From Rhodospirillales bacterium (GTDB lineage: Bacteria > Pseudomonadota > Alphaproteobacteria > Rhodospirillales > JAPHRK01): a DNA stretch of 51,551 nt. Location: positions 1 to 51,551 of the forward strand of contig JAPHRK010000022.1 in NCBI GenBank assembly GCA_026196105.1, given 5' to 3'. Under the pieces are notes generated by a model. It was not told the origin of the DNA. It saw nothing but the letters and a program-made list of their open reading frames with translations, and did not search any database. A program made the translations under genes and the position numbers. Shown piece by piece: positions 16,332 through 24,986 of this stretch (position 1 is its first letter; every line of letters begins with the position of its first letter).

Positions 16332-17081
16332 TCACAGCAATCGTTCTCGCTTAAAACTAAAGGTCTTGGACTTTGTAACGATTATATGATCGTGAAGATT
16401 AATACCCAAGCGCTCGCCTGTTTCAGCAATTTCTTTTGTTATCGCAATATCAGCTTGGCTAGGGGTTGGATCACCACTGGGGTGATTATGCACCATGATC
16501 AAGGCCGTTGCATTCAGGTCCAAGGCACGTTTGATCACCTCTCGAGGATAAACTGGCGTATGGTCTACAGTTCCTTTTTGCTGCAGTTCATCACCGATAA
16601 GAACATTTTTGCGATTAAGGAAAAGAATACGGAATTGCTCTGTTTGATTATACCCCATGGCGGAACGGCAATAGTCGAGCAAAGCATCCCACGAACTCAG
16701 AACAGGCTTCTCCATAATTTCTTCTCGCCCGATGCGCAGCCCGGCATTTCGAACCGCTTGGAGCAAAATGCTGGTGTTGGGTTTGACACGATCAATTTCT
16801 TCCAACTGTTGGGGAGAAGCGTTCAACACCCCTCCTAAACTACCAAAATGGGCGATTAAATTTTTGGCGAGTGGCTTAACGTCGACACGTGGGATCGAGT
16901 AGAATAGGAGCAATTCCAGCAATTCATAGTCAGGAAAGCTTTCTCCTTCATCAGTCATAAACCGCTCACGCAACCGTTGGCGATGACCGTGATAATGCGG
17001 CTTCTCTTGGCTCACTGAATCAGCAAAACCAGGTTGTTTTTCAACCCCTGAAGTTGTTTTTTTCTGTGGCTTTTCGCCCAT
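16332..17081 (-). CDS. radC: RadC family protein (JAB/MPN metalloprotease-like domain)
   Basis: A 249-residue RadC protein with an N-terminal helix-hairpin-helix-like region (YELLELLLF...) and a C-terminal JAMM motif seen in HNHPSGDPTPSQAD. RadC was named for DNA repair, but its role is unsettled. I chose ATG 17081, preceded by GGGGG at 5-nt spacing; an in-frame TTG at 17093 also exists. It lies about 75 bp downstream of map on the same strand. Confidence 0.95.
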   Translation of the reverse strand: MGEKPQKKTTSGVEKQPGFADSVSQEKPHYHGHRQRLRERFMTDEGESFPDYELLELLLFYSIPRVDVKPLAKNLIAHFGSLGGVLNASPQQLEEIDRVKPNTSILLQAVRNAGLRIGREEIMEKPVLSSWDALLDYCRSAMGYNQTEQFRILFLNRKNVLIGDELQQKGTVDHTPVYPREVIKRALDLNATALIMVHNHPSGDPTPSQADIAITKEIAETGERLGINLHDHIIVTKSKTFSFKRERLL

Positions 17082-17156
17082 CGGCACCCCCAAAGATATG
17101 CTTAAGGGAGATTATCTACTCTGCAAAAATAATTGTAAACAGAGTAAATTATTCTA

Positions 17157-17957
17157 CTAGGCGATATCGTAAGGAGGGTTGCTTAATCCAAGCGGGGATA
17201 AGGTGAAAATCTCGTACCCATCGGCTGTAACAGCAATTGAATGCTCAAACTGTGCAGAAAGGGAACGGTCTTTTGTAACGGCTGTCCAGCCGTCATTAAG
17301 AACTTTAACGCTGAACTTGCCCAAGTTGATCATTGGCTCAATGGTAAAGAACATTCCTTGGTGCAACACAGGGCCTTCACCAGGCTTACCGTAGTGGGTC
17401 ACATTTGGGGCATCATGAAAAACGCGTCCTAATCCGTGACCACAGAAATCACGCACGACTGAGCATCGCTGTTTTTCAGCAAAGCTTTGAATGGCATGGC
17501 CAATATCGCCAACGGTGGCTCCAGGCTTTACAACCTCAATCCCGCGCATCATTGATTCATAAGTGATATCAACAAGACGTTTGGCTTTTACGCTAATTTT
17601 TCCAACAGGGAACATGCGACTGGTATCACCGTACCAGCCATCAAGAATAACCGTCACATCAATATTGACGATATCCCCTTCTTGCAATTTCTTCTCACTG
17701 GGGATGCCGTGGCAAACAACGTGATTGGCAGAGGTACAAATCGATTTGGGAAAACCCCGATAATTTAGGGGAGCCGGAATAGCATCATGCTCAATAATGT
17801 AATTATGGCACAAGCGATCTAGTTCTTCTGTTGTCACACCGGGAACAACATAAGGGGTTATGAAGTCTAAAGTTTCTGCAGCCAAGCGACCAGCTTTACG
17901 CATCCCGTCATAATCTTTTTCCGTATGTATTTTAATGCTCCGGGCTTCGGCGTCCAC
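17157..17957 (-). CDS. map: Methionine aminopeptidase, type I
   Basis: A 266-residue enzyme that removes N-terminal methionine from nascent proteins. The metal-binding residues are visible in order: the two Asp in NIDVTVILDGWYGDTSRMF, the His in GHGLGRVFHDAPNV, the Glu in FTIEPMI, and the Glu in SAQFEHSIAV. It starts at GTG with AGGAG 8 nt upstream. It is 18 bp after sfsA and so probably co-transcribed. Confidence 0.97.
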   Translation of the reverse strand: MDAEARSIKIHTEKDYDGMRKAGRLAAETLDFITPYVVPGVTTEELDRLCHNYIIEHDAIPAPLNYRGFPKSICTSANHVVCHGIPSEKKLQEGDIVNIDVTVILDGWYGDTSRMFPVGKISVKAKRLVDITYESMMRGIEVVKPGATVGDIGHAIQSFAEKQRCSVVRDFCGHGLGRVFHDAPNVTHYGKPGEGPVLHQGMFFTIEPMINLGKFSVKVLNDGWTAVTKDRSLSAQFEHSIAVTADGYEIFTLSPLGLSNPPYDIA

Positions 17958-17975
17958 TTGGATCTCTCCTAAATC

Positions 17976-18677
17976 TTAATATGTAATTGGAATTGATGAA
18001 TTAACCTCAATCCCCGTCGTTGTAAGTTTACAGGTGTAGCAAATTGCTTCCACCCCTTTATTTAAGGCTGCTTTATACGCTTCACCATAGGCGCTGTCGA
18101 TATCATCTGACAAAGTAAAGCTTGTACAATCTTCCCGCTGCACCAAATAAACCATCACGGCCCGATGCCCATCAGCAACCATCTGGGAAAGCTCTTCCAA
18201 ATGTTTAGCACCACGGGAAGTGACTGCATCAGGAAATTCAGCCGCCTCACTGTCACGCTTTAAAGTAACATTTTTTACTTCCACATAGCACTTTGGCTTA
18301 TCTGGACTTTCTAGCAAAACATCAATCCGTGAATTTTTGCCATACTTCACTTCCCTACGCAGGCTACCGTACCCCTGTAGCTCCTTGATGGTACCATCGT
18401 TGATTGCTTCTTCAACAATGCCATTAGGAAGAGCCGTATTAATACCAACAAAAGTTTCACCAACCTTTATAAGCTCCCAAGTGTAACGAAGCTTCCGATC
18501 AGGGTTGCGGGCAGGTGACAACCAAACTTCAGAGCCTGGCTCTTTAACGTTCAGCATAGAGCCAGAATTGGCGCAATGAGCGGTGACTACATCGCCGTTC
18601 TCAAGTTCAATATCGGACAGGAAGCGTTTGTAGCGCTTAATCAGCGTGCCACGAATAAGGGGATCAGGAAATTTCAT
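17976..18677 (-). CDS. sfsA: SfsA family protein
   Basis: A 233-residue SfsA (sugar fermentation stimulation protein A homologue). Recognisable segments are RGTLIKRYKRFLSDIELENGD, ANSGSM, and the nuclease-like RIDVLLE...CYVEVKNVTL, followed by FPDAVTSRGAKHLEEL. The E-V-K within a PD-(D/E)XK-like core suggests a nucleic-acid-binding or nuclease fold; the cellular role is uncertain. It sits between the methyltransferase gene and map, a pairing seen in several alphaproteobacteria. Confidence 0.95.
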   Translation of the reverse strand: MKFPDPLIRGTLIKRYKRFLSDIELENGDVVTAHCANSGSMLNVKEPGSEVWLSPARNPDRKLRYTWELIKVGETFVGINTALPNGIVEEAINDGTIKELQGYGSLRREVKYGKNSRIDVLLESPDKPKCYVEVKNVTLKRDSEAAEFPDAVTSRGAKHLEELSQMVADGHRAVMVYLVQREDCTSFTLSDDIDSAYGEAYKAALNKGVEAICYTCKLTTTGIEVNSSIPITY

Positions 18678-18712
18678 CTGCAGAACCTAGGAAATATAAG
18701 ATTGCTTTTCAA

Positions 18713-19585
18713 CTACACTTTTTTGATTAATTCCAAAGAATCAGCCATTGGCATAGCTGAAGAGCCTCTTTTCAAAGGAGTGGGTTGTTTTGGCGATGGG
18801 CTCCAGGCACTGATAAATAAGACCTGGAAAGTTGCGGGGACGCGATCATCTTGGTCAGTATAAGTTTCCAGATAATTTTGCGCAGCAGCCATCAATGTTT
18901 TTCGCGGCGTAAACCCTTTTCGCCTTTTCCCGATAGCATTACTTTCCCCCATGCCTCTCAGGTCAGTAAAGAGTTTAAAAATATCTCCATAGGAAACAGT
19001 GACCGTATCAATATCGACCACGGGCAAATTAAACCCCGCTCGTTGCAACAACTGCCCCAAATCTTCAGTTCTAACGAAAGGAGATACTCGGGGGCTGACC
19101 CCGCCTTCAGCTTCACTTTCGCCTCGCTCTAAAGCATCGCGTAATTCCTTTAGGGTTTCACCGCCAAAAAGAGCCCCCAGGAAAAGACCATCAGGCTTTA
19201 AAGCTTTCCGAATTTGCACCAAAGCACCGGGAAGATCATTCACCCAATGAAGATTAAGACAACTCATAATCAGATCAAAAGACTGTTCCTTAAAAGGCAA
19301 AAATTCTTCATCCGTAACCACCCTTTGGCCAGAGGTTTGGGCAAGCATCTGTGAAGATAAATCACCTTGAATCAAGGTTTCAATGCCACCGCGTTCGCCA
19401 ACCAATTCGGCCAGCAAACCATTGCGCGCTCCTAAATCTAGAGCGGTGGGGAACTTATAGGTAATGTCATCCAACCGATCGAGAAGCCTCTCGGCAATTT
19501 CCCGGAACAAAAAATCAAACTCACTCAAATTAGTACTAGAGCGGTCACGATGAAAACGGACGGTTTTGCGATCAAAAATTTCCAT
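18713..19585 (-). CDS. NDUFAF5/BioC-like SAM-dependent methyltransferase-fold protein
   Basis: A 290-residue class I methyltransferase fold. The SAM motif is ALDLGARNGLLAEL, motif II region FDLIMSCLNLHWVNDLPG, followed by KPDGLFLGALFGGETL. This sequence pattern matches the alphaproteobacterial homologues of mitochondrial NDUFAF5, which hydroxylates an arginine of complex I rather than methylating. BioC-like activity is the alternative. I start at ATG 19585 (MEIFDRKTVRFHRDR); a TTG two codons upstream is also in frame. It is divergent from comF, 80 bp away, the usual alphaproteobacterial arrangement. Confidence 0.88.
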   Translation of the reverse strand: MEIFDRKTVRFHRDRSSTNLSEFDFLFREIAERLLDRLDDITYKFPTALDLGARNGLLAELVGERGGIETLIQGDLSSQMLAQTSGQRVVTDEEFLPFKEQSFDLIMSCLNLHWVNDLPGALVQIRKALKPDGLFLGALFGGETLKELRDALERGESEAEGGVSPRVSPFVRTEDLGQLLQRAGFNLPVVDIDTVTVSYGDIFKLFTDLRGMGESNAIGKRRKGFTPRKTLMAAAQNYLETYTDQDDRVPATFQVLFISAWSPSPKQPTPLKRGSSAMPMADSLELIKKV

Positions 19586-19665
19586 TGGCAACTTGACTAT
19601 TAATACACGTAAGATGTGACATACACCGCTTCCCTCAAATATAAAAGGGCAACGAAACTTTAAAA

Positions 19666-20385
19666 ATGAAATGGCTTCCTGGACTCGCCTTAAATCTCAT
19701 CCTCCCGCCCATCTGCCCGGTCTGCCGTACTTTGGTAGGAACACCAGGAGATTTATGCCCTGAGTGTTGGGAGCAGATTACCTTCATTTCAGAACCCATG
19801 TGCAAGCAATGTGGCCTCCCCTTTGAAACCGATGAAAATAGTAACACTCTTTGTGGGCATTGCATGAAGACAAAGCCTCATTTTGACCAAGCCCGTGCCG
19901 TGATGATTTATAATGATTTCAGTCGACGAATCCTCATTCCTTTTAAAAATTCCGACCGAACAGAAATGGCCCCAACACTCGCCCATTGGCTAAGGCGCTC
20001 AGGCCTCCCCCTCATGAATGAAACGGATATAATCGCCCCTGTCCCTCTTCACTGGACCCGTCTGTTCAAACGCCGCTACAATCAATCGGCCCTCTTGGCC
20101 TCAGAACTCACCAAAGGCTCCAAGACAAAACTCGTCCTCGACCTTCTTAAACGAACAAAACGTACGCCCCCTCAAGTAGGCCTAAGTGCGGCAGCAAGAC
20201 GGAAAAATGTTCAGGGAGCTTTCATCGTAAACCCAAAACAAAAAACCTTCCTGTCTGGCAAACGAGTTTTGTTGATTGATGATGTTGTGACAACAGGCGC
20301 AACGGTTAATGCCTGTGCTAAAGTACTTAAGAGAGGAGGAGCAAAATCTGTCAATGTCCTCACCTTAGCAAAGACCGCAAACTAG
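19666..20385 (+). CDS. comF: ComF family protein (amidophosphoribosyltransferase-like)
   Basis: A 239-residue protein with two N-terminal zinc-finger halves (C17, C20, C31, C34 and C46, C49, C63, C66) and a C-terminal phosphoribosyltransferase domain whose PRPP-binding motif is VLLIDDVVTTGAT at residues 201-213. The family is related to ComFC, needed for DNA uptake in naturally competent bacteria; elsewhere its role is less clear. It is divergent from the NDUFAF5-like gene. Confidence 0.93.
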   Translation: MKWLPGLALNLILPPICPVCRTLVGTPGDLCPECWEQITFISEPMCKQCGLPFETDENSNTLCGHCMKTKPHFDQARAVMIYNDFSRRILIPFKNSDRTEMAPTLAHWLRRSGLPLMNETDIIAPVPLHWTRLFKRRYNQSALLASELTKGSKTKLVLDLLKRTKRTPPQVGLSAAARRKNVQGAFIVNPKQKTFLSGKRVLLIDDVVTTGATVNACAKVLKRGGAKSVNVLTLAKTAN

Positions 20386-20462
20386 CAAGCGCGCAATCCC
20401 CTTCACATGAAAGCACCCTAAAACTAAATGTTACTAAGGTTTTTATTTGAAAAATGATAAAT

Positions 20463-21245
20463 TTATTGGTCATACAATGGGATAAAAACTGCTTTTTGAA
20501 TTTTTTTGCCATTTCTCCACAATTCTAAATTTGCCGTTTTCCCAAAGAAAAATTTAATTTGTTTTCCAACAGAACGAGTATCTTCAACCTGCTCTTTGTC
20601 GATAAACCTCAATATATCACCAGGAACTATGTCAGCTTCATATGCGGCACTTCCTTTGATAACAGCAAGGACTGACACTCCCTTATTGCTGCCAATCTCT
20701 GCCTTTTGCTGTGGAGTCAAATCAGCAATCGTTATCCCAAGACCACCACGCCTTATTTTTGACCAAAACGTAGCTCCATGATCATATTTTCTGGTTGTGT
20801 AAGGGATGTAACTTGTTTGAGTTCCATAGGTTGTTGTTGTCCCCTGATAGGAACTTCCTGAAGATAAAGAGCCAGAATGATAACTGGTTTGATTGTTCGG
20901 CTCCGTTATTAATATCATATCATTTTCAGTATGAGAAAAATTCTTATACAAAACAACTCGATCAGCCCCAATTTTTTTCGCATGAGCGATTGCCGATTCT
21001 TCTGATTCTTCAACACCAATAAAACCAGATGTTCCAATTTTCACATACCCATCACTTGTCATACGGTCCACATCTTTTTCACGTGTGGTACCCCGAAACA
21101 CTATGGGATTTCCTTTACTTGGAATAAGCTGGCTTCTTGTATCCTCAGATAGACCACTATTAGGAGTATAAAATTGCTGATAAGGGTTCCCTAACACACA
21201 CCCAGCCAAAAAACCCATTAAACTTACGACAATCACTAACCGCAT
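20463..21245 (-). CDS. Lipoprotein with a C-terminal PDZ domain
   Basis: A 260-residue predicted lipoprotein. The signal MRLVIVVSLMGFLAGC ends in lipobox LAGC with Cys16. The middle is rich in Ser, Thr, Tyr and Gly (SYHSGSLSSGSSYQGTTTTY). The last 90 residues form a PDZ-like domain with GLGITIADL, GVSVLAVIKGSAAYEADIVPGD and ILRFIDKEQV. No protease domain is present, so it is likely an envelope adaptor rather than a DegP-type enzyme. Partners are unknown. It lies downstream of the S4 gene on the same strand, with about 75 bp between. Confidence 0.85.
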   Translation of the reverse strand: MRLVIVVSLMGFLAGCVLGNPYQQFYTPNSGLSEDTRSQLIPSKGNPIVFRGTTREKDVDRMTSDGYVKIGTSGFIGVEESEESAIAHAKKIGADRVVLYKNFSHTENDMILITEPNNQTSYHSGSLSSGSSYQGTTTTYGTQTSYIPYTTRKYDHGATFWSKIRRGGLGITIADLTPQQKAEIGSNKGVSVLAVIKGSAAYEADIVPGDILRFIDKEQVEDTRSVGKQIKFFFGKTANLELWRNGKKIQKAVFIPLYDQ

Positions 21246-21321
21246 AGCTTTCTCATCCTTGAATATTTACAACCTTCAACACATTAAGCTTTTCAGGTTA
21301 ATCATGCAACAAACCGACGAA

Positions 21322-21714
21322 TTAATCTTGCTCTTCAGCTTCATCTAGGAAAGCATCCATTTTACGACGTTCGCGCTTTGTGGGTCGCCCTGTTCCCGGC
21401 TCTCTTTCAGCAATAACTGGGGGCCGTTCAACCTTTGGCTTAGGCTGAGGTGGATCCAGGTCTTCGTAAAGGGTTCTAGATTCTGTTGCGGGTCCCCGGC
21501 GGGTGCCGAGTTCAACTACTTTGATCAAACGGATATGAGGACCGAGGGGGAAGGTCAAGACATCTTCAGGGTGAACTGGATGATGGGCCTTGGAAGTTCT
21601 ATCCCCATTGATACGCAGTGACCCCGCCGAGACAAACTTCCCTGCCAGGGTACGACTTTTAAAAAATCGTGCCTGCCAGAGCCATTTATCGATGCGCAGG
21701 GTGTTCTCAGCCAT
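21322..21714 (-). CDS. S4 RNA-binding domain protein (Hsp15-like)
   Basis: A 130-residue protein whose N-terminal 60 residues form an S4 domain: RIDKWLWQARFFKSRTLAGKF and SAGSLRINGDR. The tail is charged (ERRKMDAFLDEAEEQD). This matches the Hsp15/YrfH group that binds stalled 50S subunits. It lies 32 bp downstream of the Suv3-like helicase on the same strand, a conserved alphaproteobacterial pair that suggests a joint RNA role. Confidence 0.93.
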   Translation of the reverse strand: MAENTLRIDKWLWQARFFKSRTLAGKFVSAGSLRINGDRTSKAHHPVHPEDVLTFPLGPHIRLIKVVELGTRRGPATESRTLYEDLDPPQPKPKVERPPVIAEREPGTGRPTKRERRKMDAFLDEAEEQD

Positions 21715-21746
21715 TTACGAGCACTTCATTCCAAGGAACGGAGTTC

Positions 21747-24314
21747 CTACTTTTTCAGCTGTAAATCTTTCAGAACGGCGAAAGGAGAATGAGGGTCATA
21801 TACAGCTTCCTTTTTCTGGCGAGGTTTTTGTTCACGCTTAGGCTTGAGTTTCTGGGCCGCCTCTTTTTTAACTTCTGGCTTAGGTTTTGGTTTGGGCTTG
21901 CGTTTACGTTTTTCAAATTTGGTTTCTTCCTCACCAACAGTCACCATATAGCCAATGGACCGAAGAATTTCAGCCATGACCTCAATGCTTGTCCCAGCAA
22001 GAGACAACAAGTCAGGGGTAATAACCGCTGGGCCTTCAACAGTCATGTCAAAAGCGAGGCCAGCGATCCGCTCAAGCATATCAAGTCGAACAGCTAAAGT
22101 GCCTGCCTTGCGGTAACCAAGAATTTCATAGAAACCATCTGGAGCAGCAGGGTCTACCTTAACCGACATTAGACCAGGAGCAACCTCAGGCAGAGGGCCT
22201 TCAACGTCTTCATACAATGACCACAAAGTCAGACAAAGACGAGCGGCGGCTGGTTTAAGGATCAAAGGCATATGGACGCAAATTCGGCCAATACGCATGC
22301 CTATTTGCCGCAAGTCCCGGCGCTCTTCCCGGGTCAAGGCATTAAGCTGGTCCCGAACCTTATTGCGAGGTAAAGAACCTAATGATAGGCAAATTTCAAA
22401 AGCAATGCCTTTAGCAGCTCCGGTCAATTGAGCGTCACGAGCAGCCATAAGGGGCAAGAGCTTTTCCCGGAAGTAGACTGGAAGCCATTTTTCCAACCGG
22501 GCTTTAATCTTATCTCGACCCGGAGCTTCCAAAAGATCACTTGGCAGCACTTCAATTTGAGGAGACAGGGCATCGGCACCTTTGGTTAGTTTAGCAACTG
22601 GTGCTTCACCCCATAAGATCATGCCTTCAGGGTTAATAGAAAACCCTTTGTCTTCTTCAGTCTCAAACTGCATCAGCCGGGTTTCGATCTCTTGTTGTAG
22701 AGCTTGCATTGAGACCCCACTCACTGCCTTTGCTGCATTTGGGTTGTCTGCATCATCCACAGCAAAGCGGAAACCCTCTAACTTGCCCACAAAATGTCCT
22801 TCCACTAAAACTTCTCCATTCTTCTTCACCGCGACTAACAACTTTTCTTTATTCCGCATGCGTCTTAGCAGAATAGAGGTTCGTTGGTCGACAAATCTTT
22901 GCGTTAATCGTTCATGTAATGCGTCAGAAAGGCTATCTTCCACCTTTCGGGCCTCATTTTGCCAATGATCTTGGTCTTTTATCCACCCTGAACGGTGAGA
23001 AACATATGTCCAAGTACGGATATTGGCGATTCGTTGCGATAAAGTATCTATATCCCCATCGGTGCGGTCTAACCGTTTTACATGCTCCGCCACCCAATCA
23101 GTGGGTAGTGTACCCTCTGACGCCATTAAATATCCATAAATGCGCCGCATCAAGTTAGTATGAGAATCAGTCAAGGTGCGACCAAAATCAGGAACTCGAC
23201 AAACCTCCCAAAGTAATTCTATAGCCTTAGTGTTTGTCGCTTTAGAGGTCACCTCTTCATCCTCACAAAGATGAATAAGAGCTAAGTGATCATCAGCTTC
23301 CCGCGCCTTAATCAAGCCAGACAAGGTAGGAGAAACGGCAAGACTTGCTTTAAGATGATCAATTGAGGTGAAACCTAAATTCGAATTTCTCCAGTAAAGT
23401 TGTTTGATGCGATCAAAGTTATGATTTTCGATGCAGTCAATTTCTTCAGGGCCGAAATTTCCCCCATCTGCGGTGGTACCAAAAGTACCGTCATTCATAT
23501 GGCGACCTGCGCGGCCTGCAATTTGGGCCATTTCTTGCGGGTTTAATCGTCGAACATTGCGCCCATCAAATTTTTGTAATGAGGCAAAGGCAACATGGTT
23601 TACATCCATATTAAGGCCCATGCCAATTGCGTCAGTCGCCACTAGATAATCGACCTCACCAGCCTGGAACATGCCAACTTGGGCATTACGGGTACGAGGG
23701 CTCAAAGCACCAAGGACCACTGCCGCCCCCCCTTTTTGTCGCCGTACCATTTCTGCTAAGGCATAAACGTCGGCTGCTGAAAAAGCGACTACTGCGCTGC
23801 GTGAGGGCAAACGCGTTACTTTTTTAGGTCCTGTATAGCTTAAGGTCGAAAAGCGGGGACGGGTTTCAATATGGACATTCTCAACCAGCTTGGTCAGCAA
23901 GGAGCGAACGGTTGAGGCCCCCATGAACATTGTTTCATCCATGCCACGGGCATGAAGAAGGCGGTCGGTAAAAATATGTCCCCGGTCAGCATCTGCACAG
24001 AGCTGGACTTCATCAATAGCCAGAAAAGAGACCTGCCGCTCAAGGGGCATAGATTCGACAGTGCAGAGGAAATATTTTGCATTAGGAGGAACAATTTTTT
24101 CTTCCCCGGTAATCAAGGCAACTGAGGCTGCTCCTTTGAGCTTCACTACTCGATCGTAATTTTCCCGCGCTAAGAGCCTAAGTGGGAAACCGATCATGCC
24201 GGAGGAATGAGCCATCATACGTTCAAGCGCAAGATAGGTCTTGCCGGTGTTGGTTGGTCCCAACACAGCAACAACCCGAGGACCGTTTCGTTCTTGTAAG
24301 GTAGAAATTTGCAT
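21747..24314 (-). CDS. Suv3-like superfamily 2 RNA helicase
   Basis: An 855-residue helicase. Motif I is GPTNTGKT (residues 19-26), motif II is the unusual DEVQ (101-104) typical of Suv3 rather than DEAD/DEAH, and motif VI is seen in QIAGRAGRHMNDGTFG. Mitochondrial Suv3 works with RNA decay enzymes; alphaproteobacterial homologues are widespread but poorly studied. The last 75 residues are a Lys/Pro-rich low-complexity tail (KRKRKPKPKPKPEV), which may bind RNA. The gene follows hpf after a terminator-like hairpin and is followed by the S4 gene. Confidence 0.93.
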   Translation of the reverse strand: MQISTLQERNGPRVVAVLGPTNTGKTYLALERMMAHSSGMIGFPLRLLARENYDRVVKLKGAASVALITGEEKIVPPNAKYFLCTVESMPLERQVSFLAIDEVQLCADADRGHIFTDRLLHARGMDETMFMGASTVRSLLTKLVENVHIETRPRFSTLSYTGPKKVTRLPSRSAVVAFSAADVYALAEMVRRQKGGAAVVLGALSPRTRNAQVGMFQAGEVDYLVATDAIGMGLNMDVNHVAFASLQKFDGRNVRRLNPQEMAQIAGRAGRHMNDGTFGTTADGGNFGPEEIDCIENHNFDRIKQLYWRNSNLGFTSIDHLKASLAVSPTLSGLIKAREADDHLALIHLCEDEEVTSKATNTKAIELLWEVCRVPDFGRTLTDSHTNLMRRIYGYLMASEGTLPTDWVAEHVKRLDRTDGDIDTLSQRIANIRTWTYVSHRSGWIKDQDHWQNEARKVEDSLSDALHERLTQRFVDQRTSILLRRMRNKEKLLVAVKKNGEVLVEGHFVGKLEGFRFAVDDADNPNAAKAVSGVSMQALQQEIETRLMQFETEEDKGFSINPEGMILWGEAPVAKLTKGADALSPQIEVLPSDLLEAPGRDKIKARLEKWLPVYFREKLLPLMAARDAQLTGAAKGIAFEICLSLGSLPRNKVRDQLNALTREERRDLRQIGMRIGRICVHMPLILKPAAARLCLTLWSLYEDVEGPLPEVAPGLMSVKVDPAAPDGFYEILGYRKAGTLAVRLDMLERIAGLAFDMTVEGPAVITPDLLSLAGTSIEVMAEILRSIGYMVTVGEEETKFEKRKRKPKPKPKPEVKKEAAQKLKPKREQKPRQKKEAVYDPHSPFAVLKDLQLKK

Positions 24315-24338
24315 GGGGGCGAGCCCTGCTTAACAAAC

Positions 24339-24369
24339 AGGGGCGCATAAAATTATAAAGAGCGCCCCT
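24339..24369 (-). terminator. Terminator-like hairpin between hpf and the helicase gene
   Basis: AGGGGCGC at 24339-24346 pairs perfectly with GCGCCCCT at 24362-24369 around a 15-nt AT-rich loop. Read leftward it is followed by TGTTTGTT, a moderate U-tract, so it probably ends or attenuates hpf transcription. Confidence 0.65.
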
Positions 24370-24384
24370 ATTTAATGGAGAAAA

Positions 24385-24747
24385 TTATTCTCCGACGGCC
24401 GCCGCTTTATGGCGCTTGCCGGAGCCTTTGTTATTCCGTTCGTGGAACTTGCGGATTTGACGTTCCATGGAATCAAAGGCATCACGAATGGCGATGTAGA
24501 TATCCTCATGACCGTGGTCACCTTTGTCCCCTTTAACCACAAACTCATGGCCAGGAACTTTAGTGTCAATGCGCACGTTGTAAAGCTGACCCTGGTGGTG
24601 GTGGTGGTGGGGTTTTTCCACAACGACACGACAGCTGATAATGCTATCGTTAAATTGCTCAAGCTTAACGGCGCGCTCACGAATACGTTCTTCAGCGGCA
24701 TCGGAGTGGTCCACATCGTGGAATGAAATCTGCAATGGAATCTGCAT
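24385..24747 (-). CDS. hpf: Ribosome hibernation-promoting factor family protein (short form)
   Basis: A 120-residue HPF/YfiA-type protein starting MQIPLQISFHDVDHSDAAEE, with the ERIRERAVKLEQF helix and the DIYIAIRDAFDSMERQIRKF C-terminal helix of the fold. It binds the 30S decoding region to inactivate ribosomes in stationary phase. The long-form dimerisation domain is absent. A run of five His occurs near residue 50 (EKPHHHHHQGQ). A ribosome-binding AGAGG lies 5 nt before the ATG. Alphaproteobacteria usually carry the long form, so this short version is notable. Confidence 0.88.
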   Translation of the reverse strand: MQIPLQISFHDVDHSDAAEERIRERAVKLEQFNDSIISCRVVVEKPHHHHHQGQLYNVRIDTKVPGHEFVVKGDKGDHGHEDIYIAIRDAFDSMERQIRKFHERNNKGSGKRHKAAAVGE

Positions 24748-24797
24748 CAGGGCCTCTAAATTGAAAGTAGCTTTTGGATAATTTTTTTATTCTCACC

Positions 24798-24807
24798 CGG
24801 TATACCG
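24798..24807. promoter_or_regulatory. 10-bp palindrome CGGTATACCG between hpf and htpG
   Basis: A perfect 10-bp palindrome in the divergent hpf-htpG intergenic region. It could be an operator or lie within an hpf promoter element; there is no independent support. Confidence 0.25.
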
Positions 24808-24905
24808 AATAAGCCGAATGACGGGTAATACAGAAACAAAAAGCAAAGTGCAATCGCCGAAATGGAAAAAACCGCCTTAAACCTAACTTTTCTGGGATTT
24901 GGGGG

Positions 24906-24934
24906 TTGCGAAAAAACGGTCTTTAGCACATATC
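24906..24934 (+). promoter_or_regulatory. Candidate heat-shock (RpoH-type) promoter of htpG
   Basis: TTGCGA at 24906-24911 and CATATC at 24929-24934 are separated by 17 bp, close to the alphaproteobacterial RpoH pattern (a CTTG-like -35 with a C-rich TATnT-like -10). It sits about 50 bp before the htpG ATG. A 6-bp stem (GCCTTT-tt-AAAGGC, 24941-24954) lies in the leader. Confidence 0.4.
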
Positions 24935-24986
24935 AGAGACGCCTTTTTAAAGGCACCTAATTAATGAATTAGCGAGAAAAATAGTC

